From: an uncultured Oscillospiraceae bacterium
Lineage (GTDB): Bacteria; Bacillota; Clostridia; Oscillospirales; Ruminococcaceae
Reading direction: 5' to 3'
Assembly: GCA_910587135.1 (NCBI GenBank)
Contig: CAJULF010000069.1
Coordinates: forward strand, 1 to 12,492
Length of the DNA stretch: 12,492 bases
The translations under genes were made by a program, and so were the position numbers. Of the stretch, positions 1-5,858 are shown in pieces (position 1 is the stretch's first letter; each line of letters opens with the position of its first letter). The notes beneath the pieces were generated by a model, which ran no database searches, was not told where the DNA came from, and was given only the letters and a program-made list of their open reading frames with translations.

Positions 1-148
1 CTCCCTCCGTGTCATAAATGGCTTTGTAAGCCGCCGCAGCGTACTTGTCTATTTCGCAGAACCCGACACATTCAAAGCCGTCCGCTTTTTCAAGTCCAGA
101 CCGAAATCCGCCGATCCCCGCAAAGCAGTCGAAAAATTTAATTGCTAT
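1..148 (-). CDS. C5 cytosine DNA methyltransferase, N-terminal part (runs off the window)
   Basis: The minus strand reads as the start of a Dcm-type DNA (cytosine-5) methyltransferase, which moves a methyl group from S-adenosylmethionine to cytosine. The first 49 codons contain motif I, FDCFAGIGGFRSGLE, the SAM-binding loop, followed by GFECVGFCEIDKYAAAAY, in which the acidic residue of motif II is visible. The catalytic PCQ motif would lie beyond the window edge. No ATG, GTG or TTG exists in frame: a TAA stop lies 12 nt upstream of codon ATA at 146-148, which begins the reading IAIKFFDCF. An AAGGAAGTGG ribosome binding site lies 4 nt before ATA. So either ATA is the start or the start codon is mutated. 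It is the last visible gene of the minus-strand operon, 33 nt after the DUF4314 gene. Methylation fits a role in shielding element DNA beside the ArdA-like genes. The family is confident; whether it is functional is not. Confidence 0.85.
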   Translation of the reverse strand, partial: MAIKFFDCFAGIGGFRSGLEKADGFECVGFCEIDKYAAAAYKAIYDTEG

Positions 149-181
149 AAAACCACTTCCTTACTTTTATTTTCGCTTTGA

Positions 182-439
182 TCACATCGTCATTTTCGGC
201 TCCTGCGATTCCGTCTGCTCCGTGATCTTGTGGAACTTATCCACCTCGGGACAGATTCCGAGCGATCTGCCGTTGTCGAATTCTACGTGCAAGGTGCCAA
301 TATCATCGACTGCGACTACTGTGCCTTTCGTTCCCGAGGGAACAGGTCGCGGATCATCGCCCATCGAATCAAGCTGCACACGCGTTCCCACAGGATAATG
401 CTCCTTGTAAAATTCGATACGTCCTTTGCTAATCGCCAT
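182..439 (-). CDS. DUF4314-type small protein
   Basis: This 85-residue protein matches my knowledge of the DUF4314 family, common on clostridial integrative elements. Its core, residues about 14-66, reads HYPVGTRVQLDSM, then PVPSGTKGTVVAVDDIGTLHVEF and DNGRSLGICPEVD. That looks like a small SH3-like beta barrel: the VGTRVxL and GTKGTVxxVDDIGTLHVxFDNG pattern is typical. No signal peptide, membrane segment or catalytic motif is visible. The function is unknown in the family. Start: ATG with GGAGGTG 5 nt upstream. It lies 47 nt after the single-domain ArdA-like gene and 33 nt before the methyltransferase, so it is probably co-transcribed with both. Confidence 0.8.
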   Translation of the reverse strand: MAISKGRIEFYKEHYPVGTRVQLDSMGDDPRPVPSGTKGTVVAVDDIGTLHVEFDNGRSLGICPEVDKFHKITEQTESQEPKMTM

Positions 440-486
440 AATAACACCTCCAATCCGTATAGATTTTTATGTTAAGGCTCGCCCCG

Positions 487-864
487 TCACATACTCAAAT
501 CGTTTGTCTGCGTCAAATCCTCGCGCAGCTTCTCATAAGCCGCATCGATATTCAACGCGCCGCGCACATCGTTTTCCGAAAGCGCGTTCTCAAATTCCTC
601 AGCGGTAATTCTCCAAAGCCCGTCAAGCTTATCACAGAGCCGATTCACATCGGAAATCTTATCCTCGGGCAAGAGCCTGTCGCAGACGATTTTCGCGATC
701 TCGTCATTATTATCGGTGGGGTAGAAGTCGAGATATATTTTCTCGCTGCATGTGATAGGAATATCCTCGCCGATCCCGATACTGCCAAGATGATCGAACA
801 GCTCGTCCGTAGGCGCGTCAAACTTCACGGAATTATTTCCGTTTTTAATAAAAAATCTTATCAT
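487..864 (-). CDS. Single-domain ArdA-like protein (short paralogue)
   Basis: This 125-residue acidic protein resembles the N-terminal domain of the 483-residue ArdA-like protein in the same operon. Residues 12-31 (SVKFDAPTDELFDHLGSIGI) align with ITFPCTETELSKKLVEIGM there. Residues 71-91 contain ISDVNRLCDKLDGLW and EEFENALS, which align with SLDALNYLGKRLDGLDK and KQFLAALS. The end, VRGALNIDAAYEKLRED, has no counterpart that I see. ArdA proteins are acidic DNA mimics that inhibit type I restriction enzymes; that activity is only inferred here, and the similarity is remote. Start: ATG with GGAGGA 4 nt upstream, 12 nt after the lipoprotein stop. It could also be an unrelated helical protein with a shared fold. 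Confidence 0.65.
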   Translation of the reverse strand: MIRFFIKNGNNSVKFDAPTDELFDHLGSIGIGEDIPITCSEKIYLDFYPTDNNDEIAKIVCDRLLPEDKISDVNRLCDKLDGLWRITAEEFENALSENDVRGALNIDAAYEKLREDLTQTNDLSM

Positions 865-876
865 AAATTCCTCCGA

Positions 877-1260
877 TCAAGCGTTAAAAATCGGGCTGAT
901 ATCCGGCGCCCAATTAACATTGCAGTTCACATTATTCTTCCTGTCGTAAGCCATTTTCCATTGCCCGGGAACAGCATCCGCGATATGATAACAAACCGCG
1001 CCCTTGCCGCGTTCTGTCGGCAGTTCATCTGTTTCAAGCGTCGTGCCGTCGGGCATTATAAAAGCAATGGTCGGCTCTTCAACATCGTAATATAGCGTCA
1101 CCGCCATATCGCTTTGATTCTCGATATTGAAAATATCTATTTTATCAGGCAGCGCGACCGACACTACGCTTTCCGACGCGTTTTCGGACTTATCTCCGCA
1201 GCCCGAAAGCGCAAACGTCACCGCCCATATAAGCGCGGCAAAGGTTGTTTTCTTTTTCAT
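877..1260 (-). CDS. Putative lipoprotein of unknown function
   Basis: This 127-residue protein starts with MKKKT, a hydrophobic stretch and the lipobox L18-S19-G20-C21. It should therefore be exported, cut before Cys21 and lipid-anchored on the outer face of the membrane. The mature part (about 107 residues) starts with a serine/glutamate-rich linker. It continues with NIENQSDMAVTLYYDVEEPTIAFIMPDG and VPGQWKMAYDRKNN, a beta-rich look seen in small cell-surface carbohydrate-binding or immunoglobulin-like domains, but I cannot name a family. The gene is 6 nt after the preceding stop and 12 nt before the ArdA-like gene, so it belongs to the operon. In such a setting an exclusion or surface-attachment role is possible, but this is only inference. 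Confidence 0.8.
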   Translation of the reverse strand: MKKKTTFAALIWAVTFALSGCGDKSENASESVVSVALPDKIDIFNIENQSDMAVTLYYDVEEPTIAFIMPDGTTLETDELPTERGKGAVCYHIADAVPGQWKMAYDRKNNVNCNVNWAPDISPIFNA

Positions 1261-1266
1261 AAATCC

Positions 1267-1644
1267 TCACTTCCAATTCAGCATTTTAATGCCGTTTCTG
1301 TGGAGCATTACTCCCGCAAAAATAGTCAGCATTGTGGGATCGTCGATCAGCGTCCAGTCGCACATCTCGCTGAGCGAAATATCCGAATCACCATTATATA
1401 CGGTTTTCGCAGCCTTGTAAAGCGCGTATCCGTCGGTGGGTATTCCGTTCAAATCTATCGAATTGAAATTCACGGAATACCTCGTGATCGCGCTTTTTGA
1501 CCGTTCCCATAAGAGTTTATCCGCGGATAAAAGAAAAACCGCGGCAATAAACTCGCTGCGGTTACTGTAGTAATCCGTATTTTTCGGGGAAATATATTCC
1601 GCGAAGTTCTTTCTGTGATAGTAATTTTTAAACCGCACTCTCAT
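1267..1644 (-). CDS. Hypothetical protein of mobile-element operon (125 aa)
   Basis: I do not recognise this protein. It is 125 residues, mixed alpha helical, with an aromatic-rich start (NYYHRKNFAEYI, NTDYYSNRSEFIAAVFLLSADKLLWERS). Its middle reads GIPTDGYALYKAAKTVYNGDSDIS, and it ends LTIFAGVMLHRNGIKMLNWK. There is no signal peptide, and the hydrophobic stretch at residues 32-41 is too short for a membrane helix. The start codon lies 17 nt inside the end of the upstream 206-residue gene, which implies translational coupling. Its stop is 6 nt before the lipoprotein start. The overlap and codon-length open frame support a real gene. Proteins of this kind sit in clostridial integrative elements without a defined role. 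Confidence 0.7.
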   Translation of the reverse strand: MRVRFKNYYHRKNFAEYISPKNTDYYSNRSEFIAAVFLLSADKLLWERSKSAITRYSVNFNSIDLNGIPTDGYALYKAAKTVYNGDSDISLSEMCDWTLIDDPTMLTIFAGVMLHRNGIKMLNWK

Positions 1645-2248
1645 ATTTCTCCACCTTTCCCGCCGATAAGTTTTTCGAGATCGCGATATCCAATTTTTTG
1701 ACGAGATTTTTAAGCAGTTCGGTCATGTCATCCGTCAGCGTATCGTTCATTTCCGAAACGACATAAACGCAGTAATAGAGCGCTTCCAGCTCCTCATTGT
1801 CAAAGATTTTTTCGCGGTCTGCAAGCCCCGAAAGAATTGCGAATTTCTCGCGTGCTTTGTCGTAGCTTGCAAAAAAACAGGGGTATTCTTCATCGCTCCA
1901 CACGACAAATTCAAACCCCGATTTTCTGTCAAATCGCGCTGCCATTTTCGCACCGCCAACCTGATAAATAATTCGATATCCGTCCGAAAAATTCGGAATA
2001 TTTATAGACTCGCCGTTTTCGTAAGCGGCGCAGTAATTTGAAACGTTAGCGCACAGCCGCTTGATATGGAGGAATTTTTCATGTTCCTCACTTGAAAGTA
2101 TCGGTTTTTGTTCGACCTTGCCGCCGCGGATTTCTGCTATATGAACGCCGTCATAAGTTACCGAAACGCCGCTTTCACGCTCCTTGTAAACCGCGCTGCA
2201 ATCCAGTTCCTTGACCCTGCGCATGATCTCGTTTTCAAAATAATTCAT
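1628..2248 (-). CDS. Stand-alone paralogue of the ArdA-like protein's C-terminal module
   Basis: This 206-residue soluble protein is clearly related to residues about 280-470 of the 483-residue protein encoded just upstream. Matching blocks are IKRLCANVSNYCAAYE (62-77) against IKKIAGTVSEYCTAYE, GFEFVVW (111-117) against GFEFVTW, YDKAREKFAILSGLADREKIF (129-149) against YAAAKENFATLSGLIDKDRLF, and NEELEALYYCVYV against TEELEWLGKCVKF. Order and spacing are kept. I know no function for this module; no catalytic motif stands out. The N-terminal part (22-45) resembles a short beta domain that is also present in the larger protein. Start: ATG after AGGGGGAATCAAG, 15 nt after the upstream stop. It overlaps the next gene by 17 nt. 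Confidence 0.75.
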   Translation of the reverse strand: MNYFENEIMRRVKELDCSAVYKERESGVSVTYDGVHIAEIRGGKVEQKPILSSEEHEKFLHIKRLCANVSNYCAAYENGESINIPNFSDGYRIIYQVGGAKMAARFDRKSGFEFVVWSDEEYPCFFASYDKAREKFAILSGLADREKIFDNEELEALYYCVYVVSEMNDTLTDDMTELLKNLVKKLDIAISKNLSAGKVEKYESAV

Positions 2249-2263
2249 CTTGATTCCCCCTGT

Positions 2264-3715
2264 TCACATTGATATTTCCGGTTCAATATTTTGCGAGTTT
2301 TCCGGAATATTTTCCGAGATTTTTTCGTTCAATTTTTCGAGAAACTCGCAGTCATCGAACTTCAAATCGCCGTTATGTCTTACGGTAAATTTCACGCACT
2401 TCCCGAGCCATTCAAGTTCTTCCGTGCCGAACAGCCTATCCTTATCGATCAGCCCGGATAGGGTTGCAAAATTTTCCTTTGCTGCGGCATAATCCTCAAA
2501 GTATTTGCCTTGACAAACCGCTTTGCCGTCAATGGTTCTGTCCCAAGTGACAAACTCAAAGCCGTATTCATCATTATATTTCGCCGCCAGAACTGTTTGA
2601 TTGAACTCCGCGAGACAGCGATATTTTTCCGACAAACCGTCAGCGGTCAGCGGCGCGGATTTTTCATAAGCGGTGCAGTATTCGCTGACAGTACCCGCTA
2701 TTTTCTTGATCTCAAAATAAGCGTCGTTCGAGGTATTATCGGGAGCGCTTATCATTCCGTTGCCGAAGATTTTCGCAGCCTCTTTGCCGTCCGAAAAAAC
2801 GGTAATGCAGTCCTTGCTTTCGGAAACGGTAAAATCATTTTCGCCCAAAACCCTTGATGCTTCCTTATTAAATATGCTCACAGGCTTCTCCTGTTTCATG
2901 TGAACATCCTCGGTTTTCAGCAGCTTGTTTAATCCGAAAATGTCCTTTGTCTTTTCGACTTCGCAAATCTTCTCCCACTGCTCGTCGGAAATATCTCTGC
3001 TTGAATCGACTTCGATCTTGCAGTCAAGAATATCGTCCGCACCAAGTCTGCACAGCGCCTTTTTGATCGCCATATCCTCGCACGGCATTTCCACATATTC
3101 AAACAGGTTGCCGTATCCGATCTCAATCATCACAAACGCGTCGGGATCATTGATATACGGCGGAAATGTTGTTCCGTTGAAAATTTCCTCGAACGGAATA
3201 TCCTCGTTAATGAAGAGCTTTCCGTATTCCGTGTCGATCCCCGTGCCGGATTCCAACAGCTTCATGCCCTCGGCGATGAGCCACTCACTATTGGTATATT
3301 CGGATTCGGAGAGACCTCCGCGAATGTTGAGCATATGGATCAGTCCGACGCGCTCAAGGTCGTCCGTGTCCTCAATCAAGGTGTAGCGTGCGAGGTTGTC
3401 CGTAAGGTTGATAATGTTTTTCAGACCGTAACCGATATCCGCCTCATCGCATGACAGCGCGGCAAGAAACTGTTTCATTTCCAGCTTGTCCAACCCGTCC
3501 AGCCGCTTGCCGAGATAATTCAGCGCGTCCAAACTTACATCGCAATCCTCCAGCACCGACAGTTCGGACGGCTCGATCTCGATTACTGTCGCCAGCGGCG
3601 CGAGGTGTTCCGGGTTCATTCCAATCTCAACGAGCTTTTTCGACAGCTCCGTTTCCGTACAAGGGAATGTAATCTCAGTACAGTACGGGCTGTTCTGAAT
3701 CGTTGCTTTGATCAT
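2264..3715 (-). CDS. ArdA-like antirestriction protein with extra C-terminal module
   Basis: This 483-residue, strongly acidic, soluble protein resembles the long ArdA-type antirestriction proteins on clostridial integrative elements. The first ArdA-like unit spans about residues 12-90 (FPCTETELSKKLVEIGM, then DALNYLGKRLDGLDK). A middle part holds KLFINEDIPFEEIFNGTTFPPY (167-187). A second unit of similar type spans about 200-270 (LFEYVEMPCEDMAIKKALCRLGADDILDCKIEV). Residues about 280-470 form a separate module shared with the 206-residue neighbour. ArdA proteins mimic DNA and block type I restriction, which would protect incoming element DNA. Here that is inferred from family resemblance only. 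Start: ATG with GGAGG 7 nt upstream, 13 nt after the preceding gene. Confidence 0.75.
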   Translation of the reverse strand: MIKATIQNSPYCTEITFPCTETELSKKLVEIGMNPEHLAPLATVIEIEPSELSVLEDCDVSLDALNYLGKRLDGLDKLEMKQFLAALSCDEADIGYGLKNIINLTDNLARYTLIEDTDDLERVGLIHMLNIRGGLSESEYTNSEWLIAEGMKLLESGTGIDTEYGKLFINEDIPFEEIFNGTTFPPYINDPDAFVMIEIGYGNLFEYVEMPCEDMAIKKALCRLGADDILDCKIEVDSSRDISDEQWEKICEVEKTKDIFGLNKLLKTEDVHMKQEKPVSIFNKEASRVLGENDFTVSESKDCITVFSDGKEAAKIFGNGMISAPDNTSNDAYFEIKKIAGTVSEYCTAYEKSAPLTADGLSEKYRCLAEFNQTVLAAKYNDEYGFEFVTWDRTIDGKAVCQGKYFEDYAAAKENFATLSGLIDKDRLFGTEELEWLGKCVKFTVRHNGDLKFDDCEFLEKLNEKISENIPENSQNIEPEISM

Positions 3716-3728
3716 TTTGATACCTCCG

Positions 3729-3995
3729 TTATCCCATCCTCAAATCCATATCCTCGTTGGGTTCATCGACCGAGGTTATATTGACATACTCGCCGATGAT
3801 ACCGAGCGCTTCCTCATAGCTGCTGCTGCCGAAGACCTTTTCCATCATTTCGGACGCTTCATCCGATAAGCCGTTTCTTTTCAAGGTTCTTGATGCGATC
3901 CCAACAAGATTATAGATGTTTCCATTCTCTCCGATCAGCGGGCAGTCGACCGGAGCCCGGCTGGCAGGCTTCGCGTGCTTATTTTCGTTGCTCAT
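3729..3995 (-). CDS. Small conserved integrative-element protein (88 aa)
   Basis: This 88-residue protein is the first gene of the minus-strand operon. Its core CPLIGENGNIYNLVGIASRTL (18-38), followed by SDEASEMMEKVFGSSSYEEALGIIGEYVNITSVDE, matches a small protein type I know from clostridial integrative and conjugative elements, where it often precedes ArdA-like genes. Its function is not known to me. It looks helical and soluble, with a polar, lysine-rich start and an acidic tail. Start: ATG with GGAGG 7 nt upstream. A TATAAT-like box at 4010-4015 lies just upstream of the ribosome binding site but lacks a good -35 partner. The operon promoter is therefore uncertain, and read-through from the tRNA-Ser side is limited by the terminators at 4073-4272. 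Confidence 0.75.
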   Translation of the reverse strand: MSNENKHAKPASRAPVDCPLIGENGNIYNLVGIASRTLKRNGLSDEASEMMEKVFGSSSYEEALGIIGEYVNITSVDEPNEDMDLRMG

Positions 3996-4009
3996 TGTAT
4001 TACCTCCAT

Positions 4010-4015
4010 ATTATA
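4010..4015 (-). promoter_or_regulatory. Possible -10 box before the mobile-element operon
   Basis: The minus strand reads TATAAT 14 nt before the start codon of the 88-residue gene, close to its ribosome binding site. The expected -35 position holds ACCAAG, a poor match, and a TTGACG lies only 9 nt upstream, too close. The TTGACG sits in the loop of a small hairpin, AGCC-TTGACG-GGCT. I therefore list this as a weak candidate only. Confidence 0.2.
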
Positions 4016-4072
4016 TTTCAAGCCCGTCAAGGCTTGGTGACTGATTGGTTCTTCCGAATTCTGTCGGAAGAC

Positions 4073-4129
4073 AAAAAAAGCGCCCGTGATTAATCTCTCA
4101 TTAATTAAGAGATCGCTCACAGGCGCTTT
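4073..4129 (-). terminator. Rho-independent terminator, unit A
   Basis: On the minus strand AAAGCGCCTGTGA pairs with TCACGGGCGCTTT around an inner TCTCT/AGAGA stem, and a run of seven T follows. It lies between tRNA-Ser and the minus-strand operon, so it would stop tRNA-Ser read-through. Confidence 0.75.
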
Positions 4130-4217
4130 GTATAACTTGCACAGTTTCAACCGCAAAAATTTTGTTGCGAAAAGGGTTCGAATCCCGTCCAAATCTTTTT
4201 TGTCAAGATTCTGAAAA

Positions 4218-4272
4218 CAAAAAAATGCCTGTGAATGATCTCTCGCGAACGAGAAATTATTCACAGGCATTT
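4218..4272 (-). terminator. Rho-independent terminator, unit B
   Basis: On the minus strand AAATGCCTGTGAAT pairs with ATTCACAGGCATTT around an inner CTCGTTCGCGAG stem. A run of seven T follows. The stem is nearly perfect. It is the second minus-strand terminator downstream of tRNA-Ser. Confidence 0.75.
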
Positions 4273-4379
4273 TCGTCAAAATATCCAATTTCAACCAAGA
4301 AAATTTTGTAGGGGAGGGTTCAAGTCCACTTTCGTGTCGAAAATATCTGTGGACCGTGAATCCTGTTTTTTGCAAGATT

Positions 4380-4430
4380 TATGCCCACAAATGGCTTTGC
4401 ACAGCCGTTTGTGGGCATAATATCTTTTTT
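4380..4430 (+). terminator. Hairpin with plus-strand T-run near tRNA-Ser
   Basis: TATGCCCACAAATGGCT (4380-4396) pairs with AGCCGTTTGTGGGCATA (4403-4419), a 17-bp stem with one G-T pair and a 6-nt loop. On the plus strand TATCTTTTTT follows, so it has terminator form on that strand. No plus-strand gene lies upstream to need it, and on the minus strand no T-run follows. It may be the third, truncated member of the neighbouring repeat units. Confidence 0.55.
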
Positions 4431-4442
4431 GTCAATGTTTGT

Positions 4443-4532
4443 TGGCGGAGAACGAGGGATTTGAACCCTCGCGCCAGTTTCCTGACCTACTCCCTTAGCA
4501 GGGGAGCCCCTTCACCACTTGGGTAGTTCTCC
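4443..4532 (-). tRNA. tRNA-Ser(GCU), CCA encoded
   Basis: The minus strand folds as a complete serine tRNA. The acceptor stem pairs GGAGAAC (5' end at 4532) with GTTCTCC (4447-4453). The anticodon loop CTGCTAA gives anticodon GCU, which reads AGC/AGU codons. A long variable arm follows (GTAGGTCAGGAAACTGGC), as expected for a class II tRNA. The T arm is GAGGG-TTCAAAT-CCCTC. The discriminator G and CCA are encoded. A strong promoter lies 24 nt upstream and terminators follow. Its 3' end is a usual integration target for mobile elements, and ICE-like genes lie beyond it, but this copy is intact and no direct repeat of its own 3' end is visible in the window. Confidence 0.95.
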
Positions 4533-4562
4533 AAATGTTGACTAAAATCAATTACGCTATAT

Positions 4563-4591
4563 ATTATATCATGTTTTACTTTGATTGTCAA
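4563..4591 (-). promoter_or_regulatory. Sigma-A promoter of tRNA-Ser
   Basis: The minus strand has TTGACA (4586-4591), exactly 17 nt, then TATAAT (4563-4568). Both boxes match the consensus. The expected start of transcription is near 4556, about 24 nt before the tRNA. Confidence 0.9.
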
Positions 4592-4834
4592 TACCTTTTT
4601 CTCAAAAACTGTCACTTTATTTCCAAAAATATTTTAATTGTCAGAAAATGAAGTTTTGCACAGCATAAAGATGGTATTTTTAGACTTTTTCCAAACATAT
4701 CCAAATTTTTGTTGTTTCAAAAACAAATTTTCTGCTTTTTTTGCATAGACTAAATATAAAAACAAATTATTTGGGCAGCATTTCCTTTATGTCAGAGATT
4801 TCTGCTGCCGAAAAAACGTAAGGAGGATCCTAAT
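4592..4834. other. AT-rich intergenic leader of bsh, with a hairpin
   Basis: This AT-rich gap holds no gene. A hairpin forms between GGCAGCA (4774-4780) and TGCTGCC (4803-4809), ending 25 nt before the bsh start and close to its ribosome binding site. It has no T-run, so it is not a terminator; it could affect mRNA stability or translation. I found no convincing sigma-A promoter. TATAAA at about 4755 lacks a -35 partner at the right distance. Confidence 0.5.
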
Positions 4835-5809
4835 ATGTGTACAGCAGCGGCATTTGTTACAAAAGATTTTTATTTTGGGAGAACGCTGGACTATGAAATG
4901 TCATACGGGGATGAGGCGGTTATTGTTCCGCGAAATTTCTGTATCTCATTTCCGAACATCGAAAAGAAGATATCCATGCACCCTGCATATATAGGTATGG
5001 CACACGTTGACGACAACTACCCTCTTATGTATGAAGGAGTCAATGAAAAGGGGCTGGCTATAGCCGCACTTAATTTTGTGGGATATGCCAAATATTCAAG
5101 CCCTGCCCCCGACAAATTCAACCTTGCCCCACACGAGGTGATACCTTTTGTTTTATGTCAGTGCTCAAACATAGAGCAAGCGGCGGAACTGCTAAAGCGC
5201 TGCAATATAATAAACCGTGCATACAAGGACTATCCTATAGGTGAGCTTCACTGGATAATATCCGACAAAGACGGCTCAATAACCCTTGAATCTACCGAGA
5301 GCGGAATGCATATTCATGAAAACTGTACGGGTATTCTGGCAAACAATCCGGAATTTCCTCAGCATATGATGCATCTGACCAATTATATGTATCTTTCTGT
5401 TAAAGAGCCAAAAAACAATTTTTGCAGTAAGCTGCCGCTTAAGGTTTACAGCCGCGGCATGGGAGCAATGGGGCTTCCCGGCGATCTGTCCTCCGAATCT
5501 CGGTTTGTGCGCGCCGCGTTTGTAAAGTCTAATTCAGTCTGCGGAGATTCCGAAAGTGAAAGCGTAAACCAGTTATTTCATATTCTCGGCTCGGTAGAGC
5601 AGCAAAAGGGCTGCTGCGAGGTGCGTGAAGGAACGTATCAATTCACCTACTACACCTCCTGCTGCAACTGCACAAAGGGAATTTACTACTACACCACATA
5701 TGACAACCACCAGATATCCGCCATAGATATGCATAAAGTAAATCTCAACTGCGACAAGCTGATACGCTATACGCTGAAAACCACCGAACAGATTTTCCGG
5801 CATAACTGA
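4835..5809 (+). CDS. bsh: Bile salt hydrolase (choloylglycine hydrolase family)
   Basis: This 324-residue N-terminal nucleophile hydrolase cleaves the amide bond of glycine- or taurine-conjugated bile acids. Catalytic Cys2 follows the initiator Met, which must be removed. FGRTLDYE supplies Arg16 and Asp19, AALNF supplies Asn80, LANNPEF supplies Asn170, and SSESRFVRAAF supplies Arg223. These match the known catalytic set Cys2, Arg18, Asp21, Asn82, Asn175 and Arg228 with steady small offsets. Length and GIYYYTTYDNHQISAIDM near the end fit Gram-positive bile salt hydrolases rather than penicillin V acylases, though substrate choice cannot be fixed from sequence alone. No signal peptide, so it is cytoplasmic. 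Start: ATG with AAGGAGG 8 nt upstream. It is a single-gene unit facing citrate synthase. Such enzymes are typical of gut bacteria. Confidence 0.9.
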   Translation: MCTAAAFVTKDFYFGRTLDYEMSYGDEAVIVPRNFCISFPNIEKKISMHPAYIGMAHVDDNYPLMYEGVNEKGLAIAALNFVGYAKYSSPAPDKFNLAPHEVIPFVLCQCSNIEQAAELLKRCNIINRAYKDYPIGELHWIISDKDGSITLESTESGMHIHENCTGILANNPEFPQHMMHLTNYMYLSVKEPKNNFCSKLPLKVYSRGMGAMGLPGDLSSESRFVRAAFVKSNSVCGDSESESVNQLFHILGSVEQQKGCCEVREGTYQFTYYTSCCNCTKGIYYYTTYDNHQISAIDMHKVNLNCDKLIRYTLKTTEQIFRHN

Positions 5810-5824
5810 AAAAGCCTGCAAAAC

Positions 5825-5854
5825 CGCGGGCAGGACGCTTCAGTCCTGCCCGCG
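5825..5854. terminator. Shared terminator between bsh and citrate synthase
   Basis: CGCGGGCAGGAC (5825-5836) pairs perfectly with GTCCTGCCCGCG (5843-5854) around a 6-nt loop. It sits between two converging genes. T-runs are short on both sides (TTCATT on plus, GGTTTTGC on minus), so it is a strong stem with weak tails that probably serves both directions. Confidence 0.75.
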
Positions 5855-5858
5855 TTCA

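Larger units (their letters stand above)
4067..4343. repeat. Two tandem units of about 144 bp, each a hairpin plus a tRNA T-arm-like motif
   Basis: Unit A starts at 4067 (GAAGACAAAAAAAGCGCC) and unit B at 4213 (GAAAACAAAAAAATGCC). Each holds, in the same order, an A-run, a long imperfect hairpin whose upper stem carries TCTC and GAGA, then CARTTTCAACC (4142 and 4286), AAATTTTGT, and a plus-strand motif like a tRNA T arm. That motif is GGGTTCGAATCCC at 4174-4186 in A and GGGTTCAAGTCC at 4316-4327 in B. Offsets between matching blocks are 146, 144 and 142 nt, so the units are diverged direct repeats. The T-run end of unit A, ATCTTTTTTGTCAA at 4193-4206, is also repeated after the third hairpin at 4422-4435. 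They could be remnants of tRNA ends left by element integration. I see no complete tRNA in them. Confidence 0.65.

Noticed and set aside
4166..4190. Full tRNA gene at the T-arm-like motif
   Set aside because: Only the T loop and three stem pairs fit; no acceptor, D or anticodon arm can be built upstream.
3992..4375. 127-codon minus-strand open frame between tRNA-Ser and the operon
   Set aside because: It runs straight through two terminator hairpins and the tandem repeats, has no ribosome binding site, and its protein has no family look.
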